Part shown: positions 1 through 10,237 of the stretch, piece after piece
How positions within the stretch are numbered: position 1 is the stretch's first letter
Layout: each line of letters opens with the position of its first letter
Assembly (NCBI RefSeq): GCF_964059135.1
Contig: NZ_OZ060393.1
Coordinates: 62,001 to 126,000 of the forward strand
Length of the DNA stretch: 64,000 nucleotides
DNA from: Buchnera aphidicola (Symydobius americanus)
GTDB taxonomy: Bacteria > Pseudomonadota > Gammaproteobacteria > Enterobacterales > Enterobacteriaceae
Reading direction: 5' to 3'
Made by a program: the position numbers and the translations under genes
Notes under the pieces: model-generated
The model's input: the letters and a program-made list of their open reading frames with translations, nothing else
The model's database searches: none
What the model was told of the DNA's origin: nothing

Positions 1-101
1 TGTAAATTAGGTAAAAATTTTTTTTTTGTTGCATTCATTGCGTGTGACCGGTTATTTCCAAACATAGGTTTTTTATTAGTTACTTGACATTTTTTGCTCA
101 T
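1..101 (-). CDS. rpmB: 50S ribosomal protein bL28, 5' part (gene runs off the left edge)
   Basis: Reading the minus strand from the ATG at 101 gives [19 protein letters not shown] and then [14 protein letters not shown]. This matches the start of E. coli L28 (MSRVCQVTGKRPVTGNNRS...). L28 is a large-subunit ribosomal protein. A purine-rich ribosome site (AAAGAGATC) lies just upstream of the start. Only about 33 codons are inside the window. The gene is too short here for a normal ORF cutoff but the match is unambiguous. It lies downstream of ppa on the same strand, 70 bases away. Confidence 0.93.
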   Translation of the reverse strand, partial: MSKKCQVTNKKPMFGNNRSHAMNATKKKFLPNL

Positions 102-171
102 TTTTGATCTCTTTAAATAAATATATTATGATATGTAGTATTTTTTTATAATATTAGATATTCGTTTATTT

Positions 172-702
172 TTATTTTTTTTTAAATCGATTAATTGATA
201 AATTAATTTCTTTTTTTGCGGATTTAGAATCTTCAAATCCTATAATTTTTACCCATTTATTTTTTTCTAGATCTTTATAATGTTTAAAAAAATGAACTAT
301 TTGATTTTTAATGTGATTGGATAAATCTTGAATATCTAAAATATTTTTAGATTCTGGATAGATTTGTTCATTGGGAATAGCAATAATTTTTGCATCTTCT
401 CCCGATTCATCTACCATTTTTAATATTCCAATAGGTTTACATTGAATGACGCATTTTGGTTCTAACCGGTATGGTATAGGAATAAGTACATCTAATGGAT
501 CTCCATCTTTAGAAATTGTTTGATTAATATATCCATAATTACAAGGATATAGCATTGGAGTAAGTATAAATCTATCTACAAATAATATTTCTGATTTTTT
601 ATCAATTTCATATTTTACTGAGTGAGAATGTAGAGGAATTTCAATAATAACATATATATCATTTGGGATATTTATCCCTGATATAATATTTTTAAGATTC
701 AT
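172..702 (-). CDS. ppa: Inorganic pyrophosphatase
   Basis: Cytoplasmic family I inorganic pyrophosphatase, hydrolysing pyrophosphate to two phosphates and so pulling biosynthetic reactions forward. It has 176 residues, exactly the E. coli length. Family signatures are present: YEIDKKSEILFVDRF near residue 32, YPCNYGYINQT near 52, and the metal-binding DGDPLDVL near 66, which holds the catalytic aspartates. The C-terminal HYKDLEKNKWVKI block is also conserved. It is transcribed divergently from pmbA and sits upstream of rpmB. Nothing looks damaged. Confidence 0.97.
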   Translation of the reverse strand: MNLKNIISGINIPNDIYVIIEIPLHSHSVKYEIDKKSEILFVDRFILTPMLYPCNYGYINQTISKDGDPLDVLIPIPYRLEPKCVIQCKPIGILKMVDESGEDAKIIAIPNEQIYPESKNILDIQDLSNHIKNQIVHFFKHYKDLEKNKWVKIIGFEDSKSAKKEINLSINRFKKK

Positions 703-795
703 AGTATTTTTTACTTTATTGAATATATAAATAAATTATTTTCATAATATCATAAACTTTAATTAAATACTATAATAATCTTTTAAGGGAATTTT

Positions 796-2142
796 ATGCA
801 ATATGATCTTAATAAATTATGGAATAATCAAAGTGATTTTAAAGAACTAATTTTATATATTTTGAGTATTTTAAAAAAAGATACTCATAGTTCTGAAGTA
901 GTTATTAAAAAAACTCTCGGTATTAGTTTAAATACTAGAAATTATAAAGTAGAAAATGTAGAGTTTCGGAATGATAATTTGATTTGTATTACTGTATATA
1001 AAAATTTTAAAAAAGGTGTTTCTTTTTCAACTGATTTAAGTATACAAGGTATTCAAAAAACAGTAAATGCTGCCTTAGATATTATGAAACATACTTCTGA
1101 AGATTATTTTTCTGGTTTACCGGATCCTAATTTATTATCTTTTAAAAGTGTTAAAATTAAATTATTTTATCCCTCGAATTTTAATATTTTAGAAGCAATA
1201 AAACGTTCTAATTTAATCGAAAAATATTCACGGGATTATGATTCCAAAATTTTAAATATTGAAAATATAAATTTTTCAAGTTATATGAATAGTTATGTTT
1301 TAGGTAACAGTTATGGAATGTTACAGGGGTATGAAACAACCTTACATTCAATTTCTAATACAGTTATTTCTCGAGCAAGTACAGGAATGGAGCGTGCTTT
1401 TTCTTATACTCTTTCGCGCGAATTATGTGATTTAAAAGATTGCAAATGGATAGCTCATGATGCTTCTAAGAAATCAATCTCTCGTTTATATTCTCGAAAA
1501 ATAAAAACAATTAAATCTCCAGTAATTATATCGTCTGAAATTACAGATGATTTTTTTTCATATTTTGTTTCTGCAATTAGCGGAATTAATGTTTATAGAA
1601 AATCTACTTGTTTATTACATTCTTTATACAAAAAGATTTTTCCAGATTGGTTAAGTATTACAGAAAATCCTCATATAGATAAAGGTTTATTTTCTAAACC
1701 TTTTGATTCTGAAGGAGTGATGACTCAAACAAGGATTATTGTCAAGAAAGGTATTTTAAATACTTGGTTGTTAAATAATTATTATGCAAAAAAGAATAAT
1801 CTTGTTACTACTGGTCATGCTGGTGGAATTTATAATTGGTTTGTATCGGGGTCTTCAAATATTAGTTTTAAAAATTTATTAAGAAAAATGTTCTCTGGAC
1901 TAATAGTTACTGAATTTTTGGGGGAGGGTGTAAATATCGTTACTGGTAATTATTCTATAGGAGTTTTTGGATATTGGGTGGAAAAGGGAGAAATAATTTT
2001 TCCAGTACATGAAATTACTATTTCTGGAAATTTAAAAGATATGTGGAAGAACATTTTGGATATTAGTAATGATTTTGAAGATAGAACATCTATTCACTGC
2101 GGTTCGATATTATTGTCTGAAATGCAAATTTCAGGTATATAA
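796..2142 (+). CDS. pmbA: Metalloprotease-related protein PmbA/TldE
   Basis: TldE (PmbA) subunit of the TldD/TldE protease, which in E. coli matures microcin B17 and degrades the CcdA antitoxin. It has 448 residues against about 450 in E. coli. TldE is the subunit without the zinc site, and I see no HExxxH motif, as expected; the C-terminal glycine-rich stretch (FLGEGVNIVTGNYSIGVFGY) is typical of the family. A good ribosome site (AAGGGA) precedes the ATG. The partner TldD would be elsewhere in the genome. Why a reduced symbiont keeps this protease is unclear. Confidence 0.93.
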   Translation: MQYDLNKLWNNQSDFKELILYILSILKKDTHSSEVVIKKTLGISLNTRNYKVENVEFRNDNLICITVYKNFKKGVSFSTDLSIQGIQKTVNAALDIMKHTSEDYFSGLPDPNLLSFKSVKIKLFYPSNFNILEAIKRSNLIEKYSRDYDSKILNIENINFSSYMNSYVLGNSYGMLQGYETTLHSISNTVISRASTGMERAFSYTLSRELCDLKDCKWIAHDASKKSISRLYSRKIKTIKSPVIISSEITDDFFSYFVSAISGINVYRKSTCLLHSLYKKIFPDWLSITENPHIDKGLFSKPFDSEGVMTQTRIIVKKGILNTWLLNNYYAKKNNLVTTGHAGGIYNWFVSGSSNISFKNLLRKMFSGLIVTEFLGEGVNIVTGNYSIGVFGYWVEKGEIIFPVHEITISGNLKDMWKNILDISNDFEDRTSIHCGSILLSEMQISGI

Positions 2143-2157
2143 AATTTATAAATTTTA

Positions 2158-2520
2158 TTTGAAGTTGACCAATAAGCCGGGTTCTGTTTTAGACAGTCAT
2201 TTATCTAGACCAAAAATTTCTTTATGGTTCAAGCGGTCTACCCAGATTATGCGTACGAGTCATACATTAATCTTGTTTGACCTTTCTCCAGGTGGAGTTT
2301 ACATTGCCATACTTATTACTAAATATGCGGTGTGCTCTTAACACGCCTTTTCACCCTTGCTTAATTATGTGAAATCATCATATTTCAGCGGTTTTTTTTC
2401 TGTTGCACTTGTCGTAAGTATTATACTTCCCAGGTGTTACCTGGCACCATGCTCTATGGAGCCCGGACTTTCCTCTGATTAATCATTTATTTTTTTAATC
2501 AGCGACTGTCTGGTCAACTG
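2158..2520 (-). ncRNA. rnpB: RNase P catalytic RNA (type A)
   Basis: The minus strand from about 2520 begins GTTGACCAGACAGTCG and ends AACCCGGCTTATTGGTCAAC, reproducing both ends of E. coli M1 RNA, including the P1 helix and the GGCUUAU segment. Internal conserved blocks can also be read: GAAAGTCCGGGCTCCAT, GTGCCAGGTAACACCTGG, AAGGGTGAAAAGG and TAAACTCCACC. RNase P removes the 5' leader from tRNA precursors. The ends are placed by analogy and may be off by a few bases. An ORF that partly crosses this region on the other strand is spurious. Confidence 0.95.
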
Positions 2521-2539
2521 TTTTAATTATAATATATTT

Positions 2540-3388
2540 TTAGTTATTTGTCATATTTTTTATAATAAATTTATATAAATCATTTTTATTTATTTTATAT
2601 ATTGATGCAGTCAGTTTAATTGAGGTTTTTGTTGATAATTCCTGTTTTAATATTAGAAATGTATTGAAAATTTTTGAAGAAAATATTTTTTTTTTTTTTT
2701 TTTCTCCTTCAATAATAATTACTATTTCTCCTTTTTCTCCATATTTATCATTTTTTAACCATGATAATATTTCAATTGGTTTTCCATATTTTATTTTCTC
2801 CCATTTTTTAGTTATTTCTTTGGCGATAACTATATTTTTTTTATTTCCTATGATTAAATCAATATCTTGCATGGTTTTTAAAATTCTATGACATGATTCG
2901 TATAATATTGTTGTTTTTGATTTTTTAGAAATTTTTTTTAAAAAATTTATTCGTTCAGTTTTTTTTTTAGGTATAAATCCTTCATAACAAAATTTTTTAT
3001 TTGATATTCCTGATGCGCTTAATGCAGAGATTGCTGCACATGGTCCTGGTATGGGGTGGATAATAATATGATTTTTATGACACATTTTTACTAATTGATA
3101 TCCAGGATCGTTTATAGTAGGAGTACCAGCGTTTGAAACTAAGGCTATTTTTTTTTTTTTTAATATTTCAATTAATTGAGGTATTTTTTGATTTTCATTG
3201 TGTATATGTAATGAAATTATTTTTTTATTAATTTTAAAATTTCTTAAAAGATTCTTTGTATGTTGAATATTTTCTGCCGCAATTAGGTCTACTTTTTGTA
3301 AAGTATTAATCGCTCTTATACTAATATCTTGTAAATTTCCAATTGGTGTTGCGATAACATATAATGTTCCATTATATTTTTGATTCAT
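2540..3388 (-). CDS. rsmI: 16S rRNA (cytidine-1402 2'-O)-methyltransferase
   Basis: RsmI methylates the ribose of C1402 in the decoding centre of 16S rRNA, using S-adenosylmethionine. It has 282 residues against 286 in E. coli. Tetrapyrrole-methylase fold motifs are visible: GTLYVIATPIGNLQDISIRA at the N-terminus, VSNAGTPTINDPGYQLV near 94 and PIPGPCAAISALSASG near 121. The coding strand carries an A18 run (plus-strand T run 2686-2703, encoding EKKKKKI) and an A14 run (3148-3161). The frame is intact across both, so the gene reads through, but both are strong slippage sites. It lies just downstream of rnpB on the same strand. Confidence 0.94.
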   Translation of the reverse strand: MNQKYNGTLYVIATPIGNLQDISIRAINTLQKVDLIAAENIQHTKNLLRNFKINKKIISLHIHNENQKIPQLIEILKKKKIALVSNAGTPTINDPGYQLVKMCHKNHIIIHPIPGPCAAISALSASGISNKKFCYEGFIPKKKTERINFLKKISKKSKTTILYESCHRILKTMQDIDLIIGNKKNIVIAKEITKKWEKIKYGKPIEILSWLKNDKYGEKGEIVIIIEGEKKKKKIFSSKIFNTFLILKQELSTKTSIKLTASIYKINKNDLYKFIIKNMTNN

Positions 3389-3637
3389 ATATTTATATTT
3401 TTAATTTTTTAGTTTGAAATTTTATATACCATAATTATATTTTATTAACATTGTTTTATATAATTTTTTTAATATTTTAATGATTTATTTAAAATTATTG
3501 ATATCGAAATATATTAATTTGGTTAAAGTATATTTATTCTAAATTATTAAATTAATCATAAATATATTATTTATTAAATTTTCATTTTCGTATAACATTT
3601 ATAATTAATTTATAACTAAAATTGTTAGGATTTTTTA

Positions 3638-4858
3638 GTGAAACGTGTTGTAATTACTGGAATGGGTATTATTTCTAGTATTGGAAATAACAAGGTAGAT
3701 GTTTTATCTTCTTTAGAGAAACAAAAATCTGGAATTGTTTTTTCTCCCGAAATGAAAGATTTTGGTATGAAAAGTAATGTATGGGGGGAAATTAAATTAC
3801 CAAAACAAAATTATATTAAAAGAGATTTATTTCGATTTATGAATGATGCATCATATTATGCTTATTTATCAATGCAACAGGCAATTAGAGATGCTAATTT
3901 AAAAAATAATATTTATAAAAAAAATCCTAGAATAGGATTGGTTGTAGGTTCTGGGAATTTTTTTATTAATAAAATATTGTATGATATTAAAAAATTCTCT
4001 ATATCAAACTATAAAAAAATATTTCATCCATATTTCTCTATACAAACTATGCATTCTAATATATCTGCTTGTTTGTCAACTGCTTATAATATTTATGGTA
4101 TTAGTTATTCTATTAGTTCCGCCTGTGCTACTTCAGCTAGTTGTATTGGACATGCAGTTGAATTAATTCGTTTTGGAAAACAAGATCTTGTTTTTGCGGG
4201 CGGATCCGAAGCATTAGATTGTGAATCAGTGTTTGGATTTGATATAATGAACGCTTTATCGGTAAATTATAATCATGTTCCCGAACATGCTTCTCGAGCG
4301 TATGACATTAATAGGGATGGTTTTGTTGTTTCTGGAGGATCAGGTATTTTGGTCCTTGAGGAGTTATCACATGCGCTACTCCGAAATGCTCGAATTTATG
4401 CTGAAATTATTGGTATTGGTATGAATTCCAGCGGAGATCATATGTATTTACCATCAAAATCAGCATATATTCGAGTGATGGATATGGCAATGTTGGATGT
4501 TAGTTGTTCTTCTATAGAATATATTAATACTCATGCTACTTCTACTAAGATTGGTGATATAATTGAATTAGAAGCTATTCAAGAAGTGTTTAAAAAGAAT
4601 AAGCCATATATTTCTTCTACAAAATCGATTACTGGTCATTCTTTAGGAGCTTCTGGTGTACATGAAATAATTTATATGTTATTAATGATGAATAATAATT
4701 TTATTGTTCCTAGTGTCAATATTGATAATTTAGATTCATTTTCAAAAAATATGAATATTTTAATCTCGAAGAATAATTTTAGATTTTCAGTAGGAATGTC
4801 TAATACATTTGGTTTTGGTGGTGTAAATGTATCCATTGTAATTAAAAAATATATTTGA
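3638..4858 (+). CDS. fabB: 3-oxoacyl-[acyl-carrier-protein] synthase I
   Basis: Beta-ketoacyl-ACP synthase I, the elongating condensing enzyme of fatty-acid synthesis, important for the unsaturated branch. It has 406 residues, the same as E. coli. The catalytic triad is present: Cys in SSACATSA (about residue 163), His in NTHATSTKIGD (about 298) and His in TGHSLGASG (about 333). The start is GTG, giving MKRVVITGMGIISSIGNN, which aligns with the E. coli N-terminus; the site AGGAT lies upstream. The NSHGTSTP motif reads NTHATSTK here (Gly to Ala beside the catalytic His), a mild deviation. Confidence 0.96.
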   Translation: MKRVVITGMGIISSIGNNKVDVLSSLEKQKSGIVFSPEMKDFGMKSNVWGEIKLPKQNYIKRDLFRFMNDASYYAYLSMQQAIRDANLKNNIYKKNPRIGLVVGSGNFFINKILYDIKKFSISNYKKIFHPYFSIQTMHSNISACLSTAYNIYGISYSISSACATSASCIGHAVELIRFGKQDLVFAGGSEALDCESVFGFDIMNALSVNYNHVPEHASRAYDINRDGFVVSGGSGILVLEELSHALLRNARIYAEIIGIGMNSSGDHMYLPSKSAYIRVMDMAMLDVSCSSIEYINTHATSTKIGDIIELEAIQEVFKKNKPYISSTKSITGHSLGASGVHEIIYMLLMMNNNFIVPSVNIDNLDSFSKNMNILISKNNFRFSVGMSNTFGFGGVNVSIVIKKYI

Positions 4859-4930
4859 TATTTTAAATGTTTTAGTTTTAAATATTAAATAAATAATATT
4901 TTCATTTGTTTTATTTATAGGATAGATTAA

Positions 4931-5881
4931 ATGAATCAATTGTTAGCATTGAAAAAATTTACAAAGATTGTGGTTGACAGTGGTGATCTTAATGAGATTA
5001 TTAAATATCAACCAGAGGATGTCACTACTAATCCTTCTCTAATTTTAAAAATTATAGATTTACCAATCTATCAAAATTTAGTTATTAATGCTATTTTATA
5101 TGCTAAAAAAATTGGAGGAAATACTAATACTCAAATTATTAATGCTACTGATAAGATATTGGTAAATATTGGAAAAGAAATTTTAAAATATATATCTGGT
5201 AAAATTTCTAGTGAAATTGATTGTAGATTATCTTTTCATAAAGATTTATGCATTACTCGAGCAAAAAAAATTATTTCTATGTATGAAGAAGAGGGTATTG
5301 ATAGATCAAAAATTTTAATTAAATTAGCTGCTACTTGGGAGTGTATTCGGGCCGCTGAAGAATTAAAAAAAGAGAATATTAATTGTAACTTAACCTTATT
5401 ATTTTCATTTGCTCAAGCGAGAGCATGTGCCGAAGCTGGTGTATTTTTAATTTCTCCTTTTGTAGGTAGAATTTATGATTGGTATTCCGAAAGAAATCTT
5501 TTAAAATCTAAGAATAATATGAATGATCCGGGTGTCTTATCTGTAAAAAGGATATATAAATATTATAAAAAGCATAATTATAAAACTATTATTATGGGCG
5601 CTAGTTTTAGAAATATTAATCAAATACTATCTCTTGTGGGATGTGATTATTTAACTATTTCTCCTAATTTATTGAATGAATTAAATAAATATCAAGGAAT
5701 CATTAAAAAAAAATTATCTTTACCAACAATATTTTATGAACAACCTATTCCCTTAAATGAATCTGATTTTCGTTGGGAACATAATTCAGATTTAATGGCT
5801 GTTGAAAAATTATCTTATGGAATATATCAGTTTAGTCAAGATCAAGAAAAGTTAGAGAAAATTTTATATTCAATGATGTAA
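4931..5881 (+). CDS. talA: Transaldolase
   Basis: Transfers a dihydroxyacetone unit between sedoheptulose-7-phosphate and glyceraldehyde-3-phosphate in the non-oxidative pentose phosphate pathway. It yields erythrose-4-phosphate for the shikimate pathway. It has 316 residues, as in E. coli TalA. The Schiff-base lysine lies in [18 protein letters not shown] (about residue 132), and the signature TTNPSLILK is near residue 33. It sits directly upstream of a transketolase, the same pair as talA-tktB in E. coli, which is why talA is preferred over talB. Confidence 0.95.
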   Translation: MNQLLALKKFTKIVVDSGDLNEIIKYQPEDVTTNPSLILKIIDLPIYQNLVINAILYAKKIGGNTNTQIINATDKILVNIGKEILKYISGKISSEIDCRLSFHKDLCITRAKKIISMYEEEGIDRSKILIKLAATWECIRAAEELKKENINCNLTLLFSFAQARACAEAGVFLISPFVGRIYDWYSERNLLKSKNNMNDPGVLSVKRIYKYYKKHNYKTIIMGASFRNINQILSLVGCDYLTISPNLLNELNKYQGIIKKKLSLPTIFYEQPIPLNESDFRWEHNSDLMAVEKLSYGIYQFSQDQEKLEKILYSMM

Positions 5882-5931
5882 TAAAATTTTTTATATTTTA
5901 CTTTATTTATGATAATGAAAGGATAATTAAT

Positions 5932-7929
5932 ATGTATTCACGAAAAGAATTATCTAATGCGCTTCGTATATTAAGCATTGATGCTATTCAAAAATCAAAT
6001 TCTGGACATCCTGGTGCGCCAATGGGTATGGCTGATATCGCGGAGGTATTATGGAGAAGTTTTTTAAAGCATAATCCTAGCAATCCGTATTGGGATAATA
6101 GAGATCGTTTTGTATTATCTAATGGTCATGCTTCTATGTTATTATATAGTTTATTACATTTAACTGGTTATGATCTTTCAATTGATGATTTAAAAGATTT
6201 TAGGCAGTTATATTCTAAAACTCCTGGACATCCTGAATTTGGGCATACTCCTGGTATTGAAGTTACTACTGGACCTTTAGGTCAGGGTTTAGCTTCTGCG
6301 GTAGGTATGGCTATTGCAGAAAAAATTCTTAGCATGCAGTTTAATCGTAAAAAATATAATATTGTTGATCATTATACCTGGGTTTTTGCTGGAGACGGAT
6401 GCCTTATGGAAGGAATTTCGCATGAAGCTTGTTCTTTAGCTGGTGTTTTAGGATTAGGAAAATTGATTTTATTTTATGATAATAATCATATTTCAATTGA
6501 TGGAAATACAAAAGATTGGTTTAATGATAACACTGAAAAAAGATTTGAAGCATATAACTGGCATGTTGTTTCTGGAATTAATGGTCATAATTCTGATGAA
6601 ATTTTTAGATCTATTCAAATAGCAAAACAAGTTATTGATAAACCTTCTATCATTATCTGTGATACTACGATTGGTTTTGGTTCTCCCAATAAATCTGGAC
6701 AAGCGGATGTTCATGGTGCTCCTTTAGGAGAAGAGGAGGTGGATTTATCCCGAAAAGAATTAAATTGGAAATATCCCCCTTTTTATATTCCTGATGAAAT
6801 TTATCATGCTTGGAATGCTAAAACGGACGGTTTGAAAGCAGAAACTCAATGGGACGAATTATTTGCAGAATATAAAATTGATTATCCAGATTTATCAGAT
6901 GAATATGTTCGTCGTATGTCTGGTTTATTACCTGAAAATTGGGAAAAAAATATTTTTAGATATCTTGAAAAAATTAATAATCATCCTATTAATATTGCTA
7001 CTCGACAATCATCTCAAGGTGCATTAGAATTATTTGGTAAATTATTACCTGAATTAATTGGAGGATCTGCAGATTTAACGCCGAGTAATTTAACCACTTG
7101 GTCTGGTTCTGTTTCTATTAAAAAAGATTATTCTGGAAATTATATACATTATGGTGTACGAGAATTTGGTATGACTGCAATAGCTAATGGTATTGCGCAT
7201 CATGGTGGATTTATTCCATATACTGCTACTTTTTTAGTATTTTCAGATTACGCAAAGAATGCAATTCGAATGGCATCTTTAATGGGTACTCGGCAAATTT
7301 TATTGTATACTCATGATTCTATTGGTTTAGGTGAAGATGGTCCAACTCATCAACCAATAGAACATTTATTTCATTTACGTTCTATACCTAATATGAGTGT
7401 TTGGAGACCTAGTGATTCTGTAGAAACTATTATTGCTTGGAAAAATGCTATTGAAAGGTATCAAGGTCCAACTGCTTTAGTGTTATCTCGACAAAATTTA
7501 AAACAATTTTCAAGGACAAAGCAGCAAATTAAAGATATTAATCGTGGTGGATATATATTAAAAGATTATGGAAAAAATATTGATATTATTTTTATATCTA
7601 CTGGATCGGAACTAAGTTTAGCTATTTTATCTGCAAAACGATTATATCAATTAGGATATCATTCTCGTGTAATATCCATGCCTTCTATTGATTTATTTGA
7701 AACCCAAGATCAAAATTATAAAGAATCGATTCTTCCAAAATATGTATTGAATAGAATTATTATAGAAGCCGGAATATCAGATTCTTGGTATAAATATATT
7801 GGGTTAAATGGAATTTGCATTGGAATGGATACTTTTGGGGAGTCTGCTCCTGCTCATGAATTATTTAAAACATTTGGATTTACTGTAGATAATATCGTAG
7901 AGCAGTCAATAAAATTATTAAAAAAATAA
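5932..7929 (+). CDS. tktB: Transketolase
   Basis: Thiamine-diphosphate enzyme moving two-carbon ketol units in the pentose phosphate pathway. It has 665 residues (E. coli TktA 663, TktB 667). The N-terminal [18 protein letters not shown] block, the ThDP/Mg motif GDGCLMEG (about residue 154), the pyrimidine-domain motif [12 protein letters not shown] and [19 protein letters not shown] are all conserved. A gap of 50 bases separates it from talA and they are probably cotranscribed. The tktB symbol rests on the talA neighbour; it is likely the only transketolase in the cell. Confidence 0.95.
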   Translation: MYSRKELSNALRILSIDAIQKSNSGHPGAPMGMADIAEVLWRSFLKHNPSNPYWDNRDRFVLSNGHASMLLYSLLHLTGYDLSIDDLKDFRQLYSKTPGHPEFGHTPGIEVTTGPLGQGLASAVGMAIAEKILSMQFNRKKYNIVDHYTWVFAGDGCLMEGISHEACSLAGVLGLGKLILFYDNNHISIDGNTKDWFNDNTEKRFEAYNWHVVSGINGHNSDEIFRSIQIAKQVIDKPSIIICDTTIGFGSPNKSGQADVHGAPLGEEEVDLSRKELNWKYPPFYIPDEIYHAWNAKTDGLKAETQWDELFAEYKIDYPDLSDEYVRRMSGLLPENWEKNIFRYLEKINNHPINIATRQSSQGALELFGKLLPELIGGSADLTPSNLTTWSGSVSIKKDYSGNYIHYGVREFGMTAIANGIAHHGGFIPYTATFLVFSDYAKNAIRMASLMGTRQILLYTHDSIGLGEDGPTHQPIEHLFHLRSIPNMSVWRPSDSVETIIAWKNAIERYQGPTALVLSRQNLKQFSRTKQQIKDINRGGYILKDYGKNIDIIFISTGSELSLAILSAKRLYQLGYHSRVISMPSIDLFETQDQNYKESILPKYVLNRIIIEAGISDSWYKYIGLNGICIGMDTFGESAPAHELFKTFGFTVDNIVEQSIKLLKK

Positions 7930-7940
7930 ATTTATTGATT

Positions 7941-7950
7941 ATGATATAAT
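7941..7950 (+). promoter_or_regulatory. Candidate extended -10 promoter element for dapE
   Basis: The sequence ATGATATAAT (extended -10 TGnTATAAT) lies 61 bases before the dapE start, in the gap after tktB. The identical decamer occurs before metG, tyrS and aroH. No convincing -35 box at 17 bases is seen, which an extended -10 does not strictly need. The background is so AT-rich that chance is a real alternative. Confidence 0.4.
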
Positions 7951-8011
7951 ATATTATTTTTAATTATATTTTTATTTAAAAATATATATATTATCAGAAG
8001 AGTATTCAAAA

Positions 8012-9139
8012 ATGGATTGTCCTATTGTTAATTTAGCAAAAGAATTAATTTCTATTCCATCTATTAGTCCATCAGATTTAGGTTGTCAAAAAATTATTTC
8101 AGATCGATTATCTTATATGGGTTTTAAGTCAGTATATTTAAATTATAATAATACAAATAATTTATGGTCTTATCGTGGAGAGGGGGTGACATTATCTTTT
8201 GCAGGACATACTGATGTTGTTCCTGCAGGAAATGTCAATTTTTGGCATTCTCCTCCGTTTATTCCTACTATTCGTCATGGATGTTTATTTGGTAGAGGTG
8301 CTTCTGATATGAAAGGGGCATTAGCAGCTATGATTATAGCAGCTGAAAGATTTATTTATTCTTTTCCGAATTATAATGGAAGGTTGTCTTTTTTAATTAC
8401 ATCTGACGAAGAGTCTACTGCTGTAGATGGTACGGTAAAGCTTGTAAATTATTTAGAATCTATTCAAGAAAAAATTGATTATTGTATTTTAGGTGAGCCT
8501 TCCAGTACTAACATTATTGGAGATATGGTTAAAATTGGACGTCGAGGATCATTAAATGTAGATTTATTTATTTATGGTTCGCAAGGTCATATTGCTTATC
8601 CTGAAAATGCAGATAATCCAATACATAATTCTTTATCTTTTTTAAACGAGTTAACTTCTTTTCAATGGAGTCATGGAAATAAGGATTTTTCTCCTACTAA
8701 ATTACAAATTTCCAATATTTCTTCTGGAACAGGTAGTGATAATATCATTCCAGGAGAATTAAGGGTTAGTTTTAATTTTAGATTTGGTTCAGATATTTCT
8801 TTACATAATATCAAGAACCATGTTTTATATTTATTATCAAAGCATAATTTGAAGTATAAAATTTTATGGAGATTATCAGGAGAGCCGTTTTTGAATATAT
8901 CTCATAACTTAGCAGATATTGTTATGCATTCTGTAAAAAAAATTTCTAATATTGATACAACCTTTTCCACAACAGGAGGAACTTCCGATGGTCGATTTCT
9001 TTCCAGAATATGTTCTGAATTAATTGAATTAGGTTTAATAAATAATACTATTCATCAGATTAATGAACATGTTAAAATTACAGATTTAAAGTGTTTAAGT
9101 TTGATATATGAAAATATTATGAAAAAAATATTAGTATAA
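8012..9139 (+). CDS. dapE: Succinyl-diaminopimelate desuccinylase
   Basis: Zinc enzyme that hydrolyses N-succinyl-LL-diaminopimelate, a late step of lysine and peptidoglycan precursor synthesis. It has 375 residues, as in E. coli. Metal and catalytic motifs are visible: SFAGHTDVVP (about residue 65), GRGASDMKGALAAM with the bridging Asp (about 100), ITSDEES with the catalytic Glu (about 134), LGEPSS (about 163) and NNTIHQINEH near the C-terminus. It works with dapA and dapB in this window. A strong terminator follows. Confidence 0.96.
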   Translation: MDCPIVNLAKELISIPSISPSDLGCQKIISDRLSYMGFKSVYLNYNNTNNLWSYRGEGVTLSFAGHTDVVPAGNVNFWHSPPFIPTIRHGCLFGRGASDMKGALAAMIIAAERFIYSFPNYNGRLSFLITSDEESTAVDGTVKLVNYLESIQEKIDYCILGEPSSTNIIGDMVKIGRRGSLNVDLFIYGSQGHIAYPENADNPIHNSLSFLNELTSFQWSHGNKDFSPTKLQISNISSGTGSDNIIPGELRVSFNFRFGSDISLHNIKNHVLYLLSKHNLKYKILWRLSGEPFLNISHNLADIVMHSVKKISNIDTTFSTTGGTSDGRFLSRICSELIELGLINNTIHQINEHVKITDLKCLSLIYENIMKKILV

Positions 9140-9203
9140 TTGCATCATATCTCTATTATTTGAATTATATAATATGTCATATGAGATATATTTATATATT
9201 TTT

Positions 9204-9235
9204 CAGAGTATCTGTTTTTGATACTCTGTTTTTCT
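9204..9235 (+). terminator. Rho-independent terminator after dapE
   Basis: A perfect 9-bp inverted repeat CAGAGTATC / GATACTCTG with a 7-base loop (TGTTTTT) is followed by TTTTTCTT on the plus strand. It sits between the convergent dapE and dapA genes. On the minus strand the stem is followed by A residues, so it acts for dapE only. It is one of few classical terminators in the window. Confidence 0.8.
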
Positions 9236-9303
9236 TATATATTACTTTAAAATATAAAAATTTTTTAAATTGATTGTAAATATTTTAATTGAGATATAAT
9301 TTT

Positions 9304-10200
9304 TTATATATTTTTAAAGTGGTTTTTAATATTTGATTGTTTTAAAGCTTTTTTTAAGATGTTTTGAGAATTAAACGATAAGGGTGTTAATGGTAATCTT
9401 AATGTATGATATTTAATCATACCTAATTTCCAAGCAGCCCACTTAATTGGTATTGGATTTGATTCTATAAATAGTGCTTCATGTATTGATTGGAGTTTAT
9501 TGTTGATAATTCGTGCATTGATAAAATCATTTTTTAATGCTAAATTACACATTTTGGACATTTGTTTGGCGGCAATGTTAGCTGTTACGGATATTACTCC
9601 GTTACCTCCTAGTTGTATAAAATCTAATGCAGTGTTATCATCTCCACTAATAAGCAAAAAGTTTTTATTAACGTTTTTTTTAATTGTATTTATTCTAGAT
9701 AAATCTCCAGTAGCTTCTTTAATACCTATAATATTATTTAATTTAGATAATTTAATTACTGTTTTAGGTAACATATCACAGCCCGTTCTGCTGGGTACAT
9801 TATATAAAATTTGAGGTATATCTGTATTTTCTGAAATTAATTTAAAATGTTCGTATAGTCCCTTTTGTGTGGGTTTATTATAATAAGGAACTACTGTTAA
9901 ACAACCTAGAATTCCTGATTTTTCGAATTTATTTGTTAAAATAATAGCTTCTGAGGTAGAATTTGCACCTGTTCCAGCGATGATTGGAATTTTCCCTTCC
10001 GAAAATTCTAACATTAATAATACGGTATGAACATGTTCTTCTTGATTTAAAGTGGATGATTCTCCTGTTGTTCCAACAGCTACTATACCTTTTGTTTTAT
10101 TTTTAATATGGTATTGTATAAGGTTTTTTAAGCTGGTTTTGCAAATCTTTCCTTTTTCATCCATAGGTGTAATTATTGCAACGATACTGCCTTTAAGCAT
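9304..10200 (-). CDS. dapA: 4-hydroxy-tetrahydrodipicolinate synthase
   Basis: Condenses pyruvate with aspartate semialdehyde, the first committed step to diaminopimelate and lysine. It has 298 residues against 292 in E. coli. The Schiff-base lysine is in IIGIKEATGDLSR (about residue 161), the catalytic tyrosine is in ILYNVPSRTGCDM (about 133), and the pyruvate-binding GTTGESSTL is near 43. It is convergent with dapE and downstream of aroC on the same strand, with a 37-base gap. Lysine is one of the amino acids Buchnera supplies to its host (established knowledge). Confidence 0.96.
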   Translation of the reverse strand: MLKGSIVAIITPMDEKGKICKTSLKNLIQYHIKNKTKGIVAVGTTGESSTLNQEEHVHTVLLMLEFSEGKIPIIAGTGANSTSEAIILTNKFEKSGILGCLTVVPYYNKPTQKGLYEHFKLISENTDIPQILYNVPSRTGCDMLPKTVIKLSKLNNIIGIKEATGDLSRINTIKKNVNKNFLLISGDDNTALDFIQLGGNGVISVTANIAAKQMSKMCNLALKNDFINARIINNKLQSIHEALFIESNPIPIKWAAWKLGMIKYHTLRLPLTPLSFNSQNILKKALKQSNIKNHFKNI

Positions 10201-10237
10201 TTTTTTCTCACAAATATTGATTTATTTTTTAAAATAT

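Noticed and set aside
2069..2341. Small plus-strand ORF overlapping the pmbA end and rnpB
   Set aside because: It lies in a different frame over the pmbA 3' end and antisense to RNase P RNA, and its product has no recognisable similarity.
2686..2703. T18 run in rsmI as a sign of a pseudogene
   Set aside because: The reading frame and all conserved motifs are intact on both sides, so it is annotated as a functional gene with a slippage risk.
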